DNA of 64,000 nucleotides from Phanerochaete sordida (taxonomy: Eukaryota; Basidiomycota; Agaricomycetes; Polyporales; Phanerochaetaceae), in contig BPQB01000016.1 in the NCBI GenBank assembly GCA_019973155.2, positions 434,001 to 498,000 on the forward strand, read 5' to 3'. The position numbers and the translations under genes were made by a program. Below the pieces are notes generated by a model. The model did no database searches and was not told the origin of the DNA. It saw only the letters and a program-made list of their open reading frames with translations. Positions 45,973-57,913 of this stretch are shown in pieces; within the stretch, counting starts at the first letter, position 1, and every line of letters starts with the position of its first letter.

Positions 45973-48210
45973 ATGGCCACGTATTCCACAATTCCTCAAG
46001 GCCGTACAGGCCTAGGGCTTGCGGCCATACTGAGCTTTGTGAGTACAAAGTTTATTTGCCAATCGCCAATTGCCAGCGGCCTAACCTAAAACCTTGTACA
46101 GGCCGCGTACTTCGTTTTCAAGCGATACGAGCCGTCTCGCCCGGCACCTGTATGCTTGCTGCTTATCGGGATCCCTGTGGCGATATCATTATCGACGGCG
46201 CGTTCCTCTGACGCACTCGCTGCGGTACCCGCTCTCTGCCTCGTCTACTGGGGATCCCTAGCTGGTCTTGTCCTCGCGTACCGAATTTCGCCCTTCCATC
46301 CCTTGGCGCGCTATCCGGGCCCATTCCTCTGCAAGCTTTCGAAGGGCTCACTGGCGTATGTCACTGCCCGTACCGGAAGGACGTACTTGTACCTGCACCA
46401 GCTGCACCAAATACACGGAGACGTAGTTCGCATAGGTCAGTCCGCATGCGCGGGCATCATTCTACGATGCACATACTGAATACCTACAGGCCCAAATGAA
46501 CTGTCCATTAGGCACAAAGATGCCTGCGTCTCTGTCCTCGGCCAAAAAGGGATCCCGCGCGGACCTTGTGAGTCAAGCACCGCAACCTCACCGCTTCTTA
46601 CTCGCTTATGCCCATCATCCAGACTACGACCCCCGTATACAAGACGTCGACGTCGCCCTCGACGGTATTCGAGATCCCGCTGTGCATGCAATCCGACGCA
46701 GGCCGTGGGCGCGTGCCATGAACAGCGCATCGATGAAGCACTACGAGGATCTTATCTGTACCACCGTTACGGACCTCGTGAATGGACTGACGAAACGCCT
46801 TGACGAGCCCATCGATATCGCAATATGGATGTCGTTCTATGGGTGAGCTAAGCCTTCGCAGGTATTCTTATCAGGCTCACCACGTCTACGCAGGTTCGAT
46901 TTCATGGGGCGCATGGCGTACGTGTATCCCGTGTGCCTCGTCGTTTTCGGTGCTAAGTCACATGCAGATTCACGTATGAGTACGGCATGCTCAAGGAGGG
47001 CAGGGACACGCATGGCTTGCGTAAAATGATAGACGACGCGCTGAGGTGATCTTGCGCGTTCACCGGTAACTGCGGACCTTGCTCACATATCTTCACAGCG
47101 AGGTCCGCTGGATCTCCCATGTCCCATGGTCCGTGCCACTCCTCAAGCTCACTCCGGGTGCCAGCAAGAACTGGGACACCCTGAAAGCTGCGGGCGCGAA
47201 GGTCGCGCTGCACCGCGCCAGCATGGCGTCAATCCGCCCCGATCTGTTCCATCATCTGGTATTACATCCAGTCACAAAGCTACGTCAAGCTCTGCGGCTG
47301 ATGAGTGGCGTCGCAGATGGACGAGGAAGGACATGAGGCGGTCAAGCCAAATCTCGAGGCCGTGGCTGTCGACGGCGCTCTGGCGATCGTGGTACGATCT
47401 CCCGATTTCATTTGCATCATTAACGTCTGCTGACACCTATTCAGGCCGGCGCAGATACCGCTGCGACGACGCTTGCGCATTTCTGGTACCTCATGCTTCG
47501 CTACCCGCAATATCTGGGGAGGCTGCGCGGGGAAATCGATGCTGCGTTCGCCCTGGACGACGGCCCAGACTTCACCAAGCAAGCCAATCTCCCGTATCTG
47601 AACGCCTGCTTGTGAATCTCCTACTCACCTCACAGCCGCTGTAGCAAGACTGACAAAAAATGCACAGGAACGAGACGTTGCGCCTCCTGCCACCTGTGCT
47701 GGCGGGCTTGCAGAGACGGGTAGAACGCGGAACGGGAGGGAAAGGGGTCGGGCCGTAGTACGTGCCACCCCACAATGTCGTGCTCTCCTTGTGCTGATGT
47801 GCTTCTCTAGCTTCATTCCTGAGGACACCCAGGTCACACTCGTCGCGTACGCGATACACCGAAGCTCAGATGCTTTTTCACCCCTTCCCGAGACGTTCTG
47901 GCCCGACCGCTGGCTCGCTCAGGAGAACTACACCTTGCCGGGCGGAGAGACAGTCCCCGCAGGTGATGTTCGCACGAGTCGCGAGGCGTTCATGCCGTTC
48001 TCGATGGGCCCGATGGTCTGCGCGGGGAAGAATGTCGCGCTCGCAGAGATACGCGCAGTTATCTGCGCGATGGTGCAGCGGTTCGATGTTGCGGTGACGG
48101 ACCGCGTATTTCTCGACAAGTGGGAGGACGAGTTACAGGAGTGCTTCGTGTCGAAGATTGGGCACTTGCCCGTGAAGGTCGAATCGCGATCTGCGTCCGC
48201 GCCCTCGTGA
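45973..48210 (+). CDS. Cytochrome P450, copy 2
   Basis: A multi-exon gene with an ATG at 45973 (M-A-T-Y-S-T-I-P-Q) and a stop at 48208-48210. Exon 1 (45973-46038) joins in phase 0 to exon 2 (46102-46435), which has the membrane anchor and H-P-L-A-R-Y-P-G-P hinge. Later exons encode G-P-N-E-L-S-I-R-H-K-D, D-F-M-G-R-M-A and A-G-A-D-T in the I helix near 47454. These are followed by N-E-T-L-R-L-L-P-P, F-W-P-D-R-W, and the heme loop F-S-M-G-P-M-V-C-A-G near 47998-48027. Motif content, order and N-terminal intron placement match P450-1, so these are paralogues. All key catalytic motifs are present. The substrate is unknown. It converges on vWA2 with 162 bp between. Confidence 0.88.
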
Positions 48211-48372
48211 ACAGGTCGGCGTCACGCTGGAGGTATTGTCCATCATAGTTGTTGAATATGAGCGCGTGGCTAAAAGCACATTAGAACGACAGTTGATTTC
48301 CCGGTAGTGCTCCAAGGTGGCTTGTAAGGCAGCGTGAAAATGTGATATCGTTCAGTCTACTCTATGCAATCA

Positions 48373-49418
48373 CTATTTCTTGTTCCGCCGTTGAACGACC
48401 ACTTTCCCGCCTTTGACGTCGACCCTGCGATTGATACCTCCAAGTAGGATCTTGGCTAGCATCTCCGGGTCGTCGCTCAGATTTGTCTCGTACGGCGTGG
48501 TATCGACCATGTCACGTATTCCGCGCTTGTCCAAGTCGTCGTCGAGCTCGCGCAGGTATTCAGCCGCGTTCTCGTCGTCTCCTATCTGGACGAAGCTGAT
48601 CCCGACCTAGAGAGTGCTGGTGTCAGAACAGAATCTATGGCAGATGACCGAGTGGCAGACTTAACGCACCTGGTCTAATGGCATCTTCATTCTGTCGAGC
48701 TGAAGCGCAGCGTTGATGATGCCCTCTTTCAGATCGTTCTCTGCAGCATCCACTGGCGGTACTCGTTAGCTCGTTGTTCAAGTTGAGCGTGGCCCGTGGC
48801 GTACTCGGGCATCCGTCAGTGATGACGAGGACGTTGATTGGCTTCGGCCGCTTGCTTCGGAACGGCCATCGCGACTGCGACCTACATTCTTTCAGGTACT
48901 GTCCCATTATTTCTCTGATGCGCTCCCCGAGTGGTGTACCGCGCGAGGGCCAAACCTGTTGCAGGACCTTGAGGATTTCATTCGCATTCTGATAATCGGA
49001 ATTAGTGATATGCAGATCATCTTCACGCTGGACACTGAACTTACTTGAAGGTTGCAATAACCGTGCTTGCCATGCGTAGTGCGGTGATTGAGAAAGTATA
49101 TATCGATGCCGTCTTTGTCATACTGGGATGCCCACTTCCCTAGGTGTCGGAGTGCACTCTTAGCCTATATCGTGGATAGTTAATGCATTGAACAGACTTG
49201 GAGAAGCATCTGCAACATACCTCCTCCCATCTTTGGCCTGTCATAGAGCTTGAGTCATCAAGCACTACGATCGTGTTATAACGGGCCAAAAGTTCCAGCG
49301 AATCCTCCGCAAGTGAATATCTATCCGCAAAGGTGCCGTTTTCGACAGTGATAGATCTATAGGCTGCGGCAGAGGTATACGCGGGAAGTTCATCGTCGTG
49401 TGACGTTACGGACGCCAT
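48373..49418 (-). CDS. vWA-domain protein, copy 2
   Basis: A multi-exon gene with an ATG at 49418 (M-A-S-V-T-S-H-D-D-E) and a stop at 48373. The metal-binding motif D-D-S-S-S lies in the first exon, followed by R-W-E-E at the first intron. The next exon encodes G-I-D-I-Y-F-L-N-H-R. Later features are I-N-V-L-V-I-T-D-G and a separate final exon with G-I-S-F-V-Q-I-G and R-R-V-D-V-K-G-G-K-V-V-V-Q. An intron follows D-Q near the end, unlike copy 1. No signal peptide is seen. It appears intact. Confidence 0.83.
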
Positions 49419-50750
49419 TGCGCACTCAATAAACGCAGAGGAGGCGGAGAGCCTGGCAGAGCAAGGACGGATCGATCTTATAACCAGCCGGCGAGCTGCC
49501 ATATATACTGCAGCTCTATCGCATCCAGGGTTTTGGTAGGCCCAGCTGACATTTCTCCGGTCTTACCGTGTGTCAGAAAACCAGATAAGTGGTGCGGCAT
49601 GGAGAAGTGCGGACGTCCGCCGATGATATCTGTGTACAGCCTCTCTGACTGCGGGAGAAATCTGGATTTCAAGTCAGAATGGACGACGTCGTATGTAGGC
49701 TCATTGAAGCCGTGTGGAAGATACACAGATATCTGAAGGATATTCGAAAGCATTTTTCGTGGTGGAAAGGAGGGCTCGTGCTGTACCGAATATGTACTGG
49801 GACCTGGAACCGTGGGGCTCCTCGTCATGTGGATCTCAGGTTCGACGCTGTGGGAGACGACGGGGAGGTAGCGGCAGGATCAGATATCGGATATCTTTGA
49901 CGGCATAACCTGTGAATGTTCTGCCAGCTGCAGACTCGTCACAGTACTACGTAGACCCAAGCACACGGCTACTGTACCAAGCTCAGGCTGGTGGCGTCTG
50001 TGCCACAGCTCTCGCAAATTTACATGGCACAACGCAGCCTTATACACGATGGTACGTTACGACTTGCATACATGTTCGCTCAATTACCAGGAAGACTGGT
50101 GAGCTTTGAGGCGTGTGTACCCTGAGGCGCGGTACAGCCTCCAAATCAGACGCGCGCCACATTCATTCCGAGGGGACTTCTTTGGACCTGCAGTGTTCTG
50201 CTTGGATGTTCGCTAAATCACTGGCTCTACCCCCTGACATTGAGACCATATGAAGTGGTGCCTCCTAATTGAAATATTCGCATAGCGTCCATCGGTGGCG
50301 CACCGCTATATTTCGCGGTGCTGGAGACAGGATTTGCCACTAGTTTCTGGACTTAGTATTATCCCCGCTGGATCCTGCGAGCTATATTCAACAGGGATAA
50401 AATGTAGAAACCAAATAGGACACGGCATGCTTTCTACTACGCACCGCCTTCCTTCAGGGACCAGGGCTTATGTCGAGGGGTTTGGTCATCTATACTTATG
50501 TGCCCTCGGACCGCACCCGGCTGTGCCACAAATCAGCGCTGTGGTACTTGGGACCCTTCGATGTGCTGGGGTAACGTGCTGCCAAAGGAAAGACAAAGAT
50601 CGCAGCTGGGCACGATCGTATCCGATACGCAAGAAGCATCCGAATTGTATCACGCGCTGCGCTACCTGAGAGAGATGAGGTGCCGACAGCATACCGCGTA
50701 CGTACTAGGCCACAGCCCGCTACGGCACGGTTCCACACTAACCCCACCTT
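49419..50750. other. Spacer between two tandem vWA genes
   Basis: About 1.3 kb. A plus frame from 49912 encodes a short stretch Y-Y-V-D-P-S-T-R-L-L-Y-Q-A that faintly resembles a lectin-propeller blade. A second plus frame follows at 50295-50669. No complete gene can be assembled, so I treat this as possible relict sequence. Confidence 0.35.
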
Positions 50751-51845
50751 TCAGGCCTTGCTCGAGGCCGCGTGCTGCACCATTACACGCCCGCCCTTCG
50801 TATCGATACGCCGATGCACGCCACCCAGGAGGATCTTGACTAATGCCTCAGGGTCCGCGTCGAGGCTCACGGCATACGGCGTCGTGTCCACCATATCGCG
50901 TATCTTGTGTTCTGGGAGGTCGTCGTCGAGCTCCCGCAGGTACTCTGCTGCCGAGGGCTCGTCGCCAATCTGCACAAAGCTGATGCCGACCTGCGCAGGG
51001 GTCCGTGTCACCGCTGTGTGGATTGAGAAAATGGGGGAAAGGGGGCGCACTTGGTCTTTCGGGACGTCGAGCGCGTCGAGCTTGCGTGCGGCCCAGATGA
51101 TCACCTCCTTCGGGTCGTCCGCTGAGTCTGCGATGAGTATCGCGTCGGCATCAAACATGATCAGGATGAACATACATGGAACACCGTCCGTAATGACCAG
51201 GACGTTCATCGGCTTCGGGAGCGCCGCAGCGCGTCGCTTCACCATGAGGAAACGTTTCGGCGTACACTCGTCGATGTACGCGCGCAGGATCTCCTGCAGC
51301 CGCTCGCCGAGGGGCGTTCCGCCCATCGGGGACACTCCGTCGAGCACACTAGAGATGTCTGCGGGTGTCTGCGTGTGGAGTGTCAACGCAAACGGTTCGG
51401 GCCAGCGAGGGCGGGGTGAAGGGCACGTACTCTGAGGTTGCAGGCTGCGTGGCTGCCGCCGATACGGTTGTTCAAAAACCACAAATCGATGCCGTCATCA
51501 TCATATCGTGCGGCCCAGTCGCCAAGGCTCCGAAGTGCCCTCTTCGCCTGCGTACTCGCCGTCAGTGGCGCGACCCTGACGGGCAGCGAGAAAGCTCACC
51601 TCGTCCCAGCGCGCGCCATTCATCGAATATGAGTCGTCGAGAACCACGACGGTGTTGTAGCGCGCGAGTAGGTGCAGCGGATCCTCGGAGAGCTGGTGCG
51701 TGGCGCTGAACGACGGCGCGGCGTATGCGGGGGGCGCGTCCTGAGCGAGCTCTGAGGGCTCCTGAAGAGCGTCCTTCCTCATATCGTCGTCCTTCGTGGT
51801 GCTGGACTTGCTGGCACTCCGTCTGCTGAACTGGCGCGCGATCAT
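50751..51845 (-). CDS. vWA-domain protein, copy 3
   Basis: A multi-exon gene with an ATG at 51845 (M-I-A-R-Q-F-S-R-R) and a stop at 50751. Exon 1 (51845-51600) ends after R-W-D-E. The second exon starts at 51547 (A-K-R-A-L-R-S-L-G-D-W). The metal-binding motif is D-D-S-Y-S. Further features are I-T-D-G-V-P, P-K-D-Q before an intron, G-I-S-F-V-Q-I-G-D and a last segment R-R-I-D-T-K-G-G-R-V-M-V-Q. A TATA box on the minus strand (TATATAAG, 51913-51920) is 68 bp upstream. It is a tandem neighbour of copy 2 on the same strand and appears intact. Confidence 0.84.
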
Positions 51846-53669
51846 TGTCGAGAGTCTGTCGGTCAGGGGAATGAAGGCAGGGCCCGACGAGGACGTAAGG
51901 CCCACGAGACCGCTTATATAGCGGGTGCCTGGGCCACGAGCAACTGACTAGGCCCAAGAGTGGCCAGTCTCCTGAAGCAGAGGATTAGCCGTGCACTGCC
52001 CGTGGAACACGAGAAGGAGTTACACAGCCTCAGAAACTCAGCGGAGCTATTTCTTCGCAGATGGACGGTCCGAGATACTTGAAGGGCGCAAAGGCTGTGT
52101 ATAGGTGGCATGTGTACCATCTGGTCGTCATTTTGGAGAGCACTAGTGTGCAATTTCTCTGGGATCCTCGAGTTCAACGCCAGTGGACGACCACAACTCG
52201 GCGCCAAGTTTTCCGCCATAATTTGATTTGACGTCGTCTATCGCCTATGGTTTGCCGGAATGTCGTGCTCGGCTTGCAGAAACGCCAGCCGTCACATAGC
52301 CACTCTCTCGTTGTCGAAGGCCTGGTCATACATAACATGGCTAGTAACCTGTAAGATGCGGCAGGTGGTCAGGACATATGGAACGGAAGAACAGGCCCAG
52401 CATCGCGACAACCTAGGCAAGACTTCGACGACCACTGGAGAGCTCGAGCGGAGCACCTATGCTGTAAATTATAGGATGGTTTGAGATCACGATTGATGCC
52501 AGCTTCTGTATCAGGCTTGTCGCTGAGGCACAGTGGCTGGAACGAAGGAGCGGCCGAAGACGCGGGACCCGGTTTGCTCGCCAGCCTCGGCGTGCCACGT
52601 GGCATGAGGCGCGCAAGTAGCCCAGGCTCGCTGGTTCACTATTTGCCCTCAGCTCTACTCAAACGTCTCTTGATCTGCCTGAAACGTCCTCTGTACTGTA
52701 TCATGCAGCTACCTGGGGAGATCCTGGTGGCACAGCCGTGAGTAAATATTGCTTTGCAGGCAAATCACGCCGGAATTCGAGAGAATGGACATGTTTCATG
52801 ACCGTCATCGTCGAATTCGAAGGCTCTATACGAGGATGATGCGAAATTCAGCAACAGTAAGGACATTCTCTTTGATGGCATTTACTGGATCATATTCTAT
52901 TCTCTGATGCAGGGAAGACTATCGATACTCAGCAGGCGGGCGTATAGCCCCTCACTTGATGATTCTCAACTGAAGCGTCCAAGCCTGAGAGACGTGCCAG
53001 CTGTAAGGTAAATCGCCCGCCATGCTCAAGTCTCTGGGTAGGATTACTCAGGACTCCTACAGGAGTCCAAGCCCCAATTGTAACGCGCAGCGGCAAGCAC
53101 AATTCCCGTGTCTTCGCTCATAATTCCGCACAAGAAGGTTTGACCATCACTAGCTTCTCAGGGCACCGAGCGCTGCGCAGCGTTGGCAGTGCGTCCATTC
53201 CTACGTCCCAAGGGCTTTCGTTCTGAAACCTCTATCTGCAGATGCCAGCCCTGACGAATCGATAGTAGGGAGAGAGATAAGCAGCGCCCTTTTCCTACCT
53301 CTATCGCCGCTATTAACGGAGGATAACGTCTTTTCTTACCAATTGAATAGCTTCTGCAAGGGCACCCCTTGGTTTGGCCTTCTTGATGGTCCGTTCCGTG
53401 CTCATCTCTGTTTCTCCGTTGACATATCGTCCACAGGGGCCCTTAGACCTTGTTTCGCTAGCGATGCATCCGGTCCACTGTCGTCTCGAAGCTGGAAGCA
53501 CGAATCCAGGATACAGCGGACTCCAGGCACAGCGGCAAGCTCGTGAATGTTTTTTTTTGGTGAGTCAGCTAACGCGCAACCTCGTAAGTGTCCAAGCTTG
53601 AGATGGCATGGATTTGCGTGAGCATATATAACCCGCTGCTCTCGTAGTAGTGCTCCGCTAACCTCAACA
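51846..53669. other. Divergent intergenic region, vWA3 / DUF6533-B
   Basis: About 1.8 kb without a supported gene. It contains the vWA3 TATA box (51913-51920, minus) and a TATATAA box at 53625-53631, 39 bp before the DUF6533-B ATG. Short frames on both strands lack motifs. Confidence 0.5.
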
Positions 53670-55894
53670 ATGACTTCCATGTCGCCTGAATCTGAGGTTA
53701 AAGCAGCCTTTCAAGAAATGTGTGTTCATTATTTTCTCTCGTCCGCCTCAGGATACGAGCTCAATCACATACTGCGCCAGCCAAGCAGATGTTATGGTTA
53801 TGTGGGCAGCTTTCAGTAAGTTTATATTGCGACTCGACTGTTCATTGCTCATCCGCGCAGCGCTGGTAGTCTACGACTTCATCATCACCGTTCCGAACGC
53901 ATTGGAAGTTGCGTGGCGGCGTCCTTTCACTGTGACCACCGCCCTGTTCGTCACCACACGCTGGATGATGTTGGCAATCGTGATCGCTAATGTTGTCCCT
54001 ATTACGCCGGCGAGGTACGTTCGAGGCCTCACTGTAACCTACTACCGAACTAAGTGTGGTACTGCAGCAATTGTGCGGCATCACTGCAAACATCCGGGGA
54101 TTTCAGGCGACCGGAAATGTTTTGAAACGCGCAGAGGAAAGGTTTCGTTTCTGCCGGATTTCAGGCGCCATTTCAGAGACGTGGACATTGGACCTTTCTC
54201 GTGCCTGTCCTGGTAATTTCGTGTGCACAGAAAGTGATCCTGCCTCATCCTGTTGAAATTGGTATTAAATGACCTGGAAAGGCAAAATGGAAGTCCACCG
54301 GAAATGATCAGCAAAGCTGGCATTTCCAGCCTCTTTCCATCTTCTTTGTGGTGCATGTCGCCATGCCTGAAATGCTGACTCAGATTTCTTGGGGCACGAA
54401 ATGTTTCGAAAAGGACAGCTTTCAGCATAATTTCCGGCGCCCCGAGACACGATGCGTGTCTGATCACATGAAATCCTCGTTATCCTTTCATACCCACTGA
54501 TATGCATCCTTTCATGCTGCATGAAATGCATGGCGCCGTGCTGCCTTTCTTTGTCAGTTCTAGTACACTGCAATTCTATCTTTCGGTACAATTTCATCCC
54601 CATTTCAGTTCTGCGGACCTGGCAAGCTTTCAGATCGCACAGAATTCGTCTGAAATGTACCAGAAAGGCTGAATTTCATTCATCCCGAAATGCGGCTCGA
54701 AATCCAGCTCAAACGAGACCTTTCTTCTCCCTGTTCTCGAACATTTCAGGTGGCCTGAAATCCCACAATGTTTGCAGTGCATTGACATGGGTATGGCAGA
54801 TCACAAGCTCCATTGCTATCGTGCAGGTTGCTGGTATGGCCTTCTTTGCATCATGTCGTTTTTTGCGACCATCAGCTCGAATCCTAGCATTCTCCGCATT
54901 ACGAGTCTTTGCCATATGGAATCGCAATTACGCCTTGGCCTTGGCAACACTTGGGCTCGGTCTAGTGCCAGCCATCCTGAACTTGGTACGATCACTCTCC
55001 ACTTCGACAAATCTCTCGGTTCGTGCTAATTGTTTCAGTACACGATGATCGTTCACAGCACTTCGGCCCTAGTTTCATGGCCGGTATCGCAATGCGTCCA
55101 GATCCCGACGCTCTCCACAGAACAGCTGTCATTGTAAGCTCCCGATTTAACCTCACGCCTCACAGCTCGCTTACCGTCCGTTAGACGTACGTCACATCTT
55201 CTTGAGCATGGAGGCCCATTCACACCTTGCGCACAGTGCTCCATGTCTCGCGCGGGAGTCTTATCGGGATGGACGCTCTCGTGCTTGCACTCACCTGGCG
55301 CAAGACGTTTGCGCAGTGGCGCGCCGCGCGCGCGCTTGCCATGCAGCTCTCTGTATCGACATGTCTCCTCCGTGATGGTTAGTACACTATGCCTACTGTC
55401 CCACAACCGTGCTCACAACGCGCAGGAACCTGGTACTTCTGGTGCGCTCGCCGTCTCGCCCACGGTGCTCCGCTGACGGTGCTAGCAGCGGCCTCCTTGC
55501 GCTCAGTGTCGCCGAGATGCTCACCTTCAACACGGCGTTTGTCAACACCTTCAACGCCCCGCCCTCGCCTCCTCCAAGCCAGGCTCCATCGCCGCTCGCA
55601 TCTTTCGCACAGATCATGGTGCGCCTCATTCACTGCCTCTAGCACTCCCGCCGCTGACATGCGCCTGCTCAGCCGTGCGTGCTCGTAAATCACTTCGTGC
55701 TCAATCTCCGTACGCTCGGCACAGGCGGCGTATCGAGCGCGTCGTGTACCTCTACACTACGCTTCCGCGCGCTCGTGTCGGTGAGCGGAATAGGCGATAT
55801 CGGCGCCGAGCTTCGAGTCGGAGTTCAACACAGTGAGGATGAGCAGGGCGAGGTGTCAGAGAACGAAGGCCTGAGCGCGGTACTGGGTTGGTAA
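53670..55894 (+). pseudogene. DUF6533-family gene B, interrupted by a transposable element
   Basis: The ATG is at 53670 and the stop at 55892-55894. Exons encode V-V-Y-D-F-I-I-T with A-L-E-V-A-W-R-R (near 53870-53925) and R-W-M-M-L-A-I-V-I-A-N-V. After the insertion come Q-I-T-S-S-I-A-I-V-Q and L-R-V-F-A-I-W-N-R-N. T-C-L-L-R-D-G, then T-W-Y-F, L-L-A-L-S-V-A-E-M and the tail N-H-F-V-L-N-L-R complete the family pattern. Intron sites match DUF6533-A. A 698-bp element (54082-54779) sits inside an exon, and the flanking codons are in phase once it and one CAT copy are discounted. The rest shows no other damage, so insertion is recent relative to decay. Expression of a functional product would require the element to be removed from the transcript. 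Confidence 0.78.
54082..54779. mobile_element. Non-autonomous CACTA-like element (MITE)
   Basis: A 698-bp insertion with imperfect terminal inverted repeats of about 45 bp, both starting CACTGCAAACAT. It is flanked by a direct 3-bp duplication, CAT at 54079-54081 and CAT at 54780-54782. CACTA/CACTG ends plus a 3-bp target duplication are the hallmarks of the CACTA (EnSpm) superfamily. No transposase is encoded. The interior is rich in GAAATG/CATTTC words. The classification is inferred from ends and duplication only. Confidence 0.8.
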
Positions 55895-56415
55895 TAGGCA
55901 TGAGTCGTGGGCCGTCAATGGTTCTGCGTTGGAGCGTCTCAGCAGGAATGATCATTGAGGAGACTCCCTCCCTGTGAATGCCCCATCTCAGTGATGAGGG
56001 CGATATTGGATGATTACAGTGGAGTCGAACGGCGGTATAATAATTGACAGGTATCATTCAGCTGGATGAAGGAATGCTGGGCGGTGGGCGCAAGCAAGAA
56101 TGGATTAAGGAGCCTTACAGGGAAGTTCCTCGTTGTATGTGATACTCATCGTTTGCCTGTTATTAATGCCTATAATGCTTCTGCGTGAGCCAGAATGTTT
56201 TAGGCCACGGTGCATCTGAATCCTGGACAAAGCCGTAGCCTAGCGCGACAGGGCGATATAGTAACATGGGCTCTATGCCAGTGGGAAATAAGGGACCTCG
56301 GTCGTACGCACAGGAAGACCACCTTTAGGTCCGCGTTGCTATCAAACTTCCCAGCGACACTCGAGGAATCGACGATGTTTTACGATAGAGGTCGACGAAT
56401 CGCATTTAAGACGGC
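55895..56415. other. Intergenic spacer between convergent DUF6533 genes
   Basis: About 520 bp between DUF6533-B and DUF6533-C, which converge. Nothing else is seen. Confidence 0.5.
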
Positions 56416-57913
56416 CTACTGAGGTATGACATGCACCATGGTACCTTCGTTGTCCGGCAACTGTCTAGTCAGCTCCATTATCCCTCTCTCGTCCCCTTCA
56501 TCTTCACCGACAATACCGATGTCGTCCTCCGGTGCCTGCTCGTCCTGGTTCCAGTGCATATCCTGTGTAATATTTCCCAGCACCGTCGCAGGAACTCTGA
56601 AGTTCGGGTTTGAAAAGCTACTCAAGCTCGGAAGTTCTCCCGCTGTTGATGACGTGTCCAGCGTGCGCAAGTTGATGATAAACCGGTTGATGAGTACTGG
56701 CGTCTGGTATTTACGTGAGCGATCCTGTTAGGTATAGAGAAACCCAGAAGAACACACGAGAGAATCGAATAGCTCGGTGAAAACCGACGCGGTCTGTCGC
56801 GCAGGGCGCATAAGAAGACAGGCGCAGCATGTAAAGAGAGGCACATACCATGCTGATGGTCAGCATATACGCGATATTCATTAAAAGGAGGCTGCTGCAC
56901 GATTCTGAGCTCGAGCGAGTGTCAGAGACGATCACAAAGAGCGGGCATACATGAAGAACCATGTCCCTGAGCTCTATATCAGCCAAGATGACGCAAAAGC
57001 ACAAACGCATGATTCTCACCGTCGCGAAGAAGGCACGTTGAGAGTGACAGCCGGAGCCGAAGCCGCCGCCCCTCGCGCCATTGCCCAAACGTGCGTACCC
57101 ACGTTGCACACACGACAATGCTGTCTCCGATCATCAGCGAGCCCCGCGATACATAGAGCACTGTGTCTGATAAGCAGTGTCAGCTGTACAACAGCTGAAG
57201 CACAAACGCACATCTAGATGTTGTGCAGGTTGTTATCAGCGAACTTGATTGTTGTGCGCACACATATACTCACATGCTGTAGTCCTTAAACGACAGCTTT
57301 CCCAGCGATTGTCCACATGTGTTGAATGGCGGTGGCGCATACATAAAGCTTTCAACAATGGAACTATACTGTAAGCATGATCTAAGGCATAGGAAAATAT
57401 TCAGGAGAGAGTGAACGCGCACGACGGTTGATCCGGAAGGTACCAGTCCGAGAATGAGGACAAAGAAAGCGAGGATGTAGCTTCCGTTGGAAATTGCGAA
57501 GACGCGCAATGCTGAGAATGCTTTGAGCGCGAATCAGATGAGATCTGGCAGCTCTTGGTCATGGCAACTAGCGCGTACCTGCGGTTTGGACATTAGTGAT
57601 GAGTAACATGACTTGGGCAGTCAATGTGTACGGCTTGCACTGCGCCCTAAGTCATGGTAAATTGTATTGAGTTGAGAGCATGCACCGTCCGAACAGTAAG
57701 TCGAAATACCTCGTATTCGGCCCCGGCGTTGCGTTTAGCAAAGCCATAATGACCATAACCCACCGTATCGACAGGAAGAGCAAAGAGGTAAAGTTGATGC
57801 GCTTGAGCCAGAATATGTCTATCTCTCTTTTGTAGGTGATGAGAAACTCGTATATCACGAGCGCTGCTCGTCCCCAGATGAGCACAATATCCCAAGAAGT
57901 ATACCTCGGACAA
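56416..57913 (-). CDS. DUF6533-family membrane protein C
   Basis: A multi-exon minus-strand gene ending at 56416, with the 5' limit not resolved (57913 is approximate). The domain start reads V-I-Y-E-F-L-I-T with E-I-D-I-F-W (near 57865-57800), followed by R-W-V-M-V-I-M-A-L-L-N-A-T-P. Later exons give S-A-L-R-V-F-A-I-S-N and I-L-G-L-V-P. V-S-R-G-S-L-M-I-G-D is followed by T-C-L-L-R-D-G, T-W-F-F and N-I-A-Y-M-L-T. The C-terminus is N-R-F-I-I-N-L-R, V-L-G-N-I and an acidic tail. Splice sites can be found in phase for all 3' exons I checked and no stop interrupts them, so it may be intact. It is a multi-pass membrane protein of unknown role. Confidence 0.7.

Larger units (their letters stand above)
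45973..55894. repeat. Segmental duplication, arm 2 (P450-vWA-vWA-DUF6533)
   Basis: The inverted counterpart of 16179-22615. It contains P450-2 (plus), vWA2 and vWA3 (minus) and DUF6533-B (plus). The extra vWA gene shows a further tandem duplication, or a loss in arm 1. The divergent vWA/DUF6533 spacing is similar in both arms (1.5 and 1.8 kb). Confidence 0.7.
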
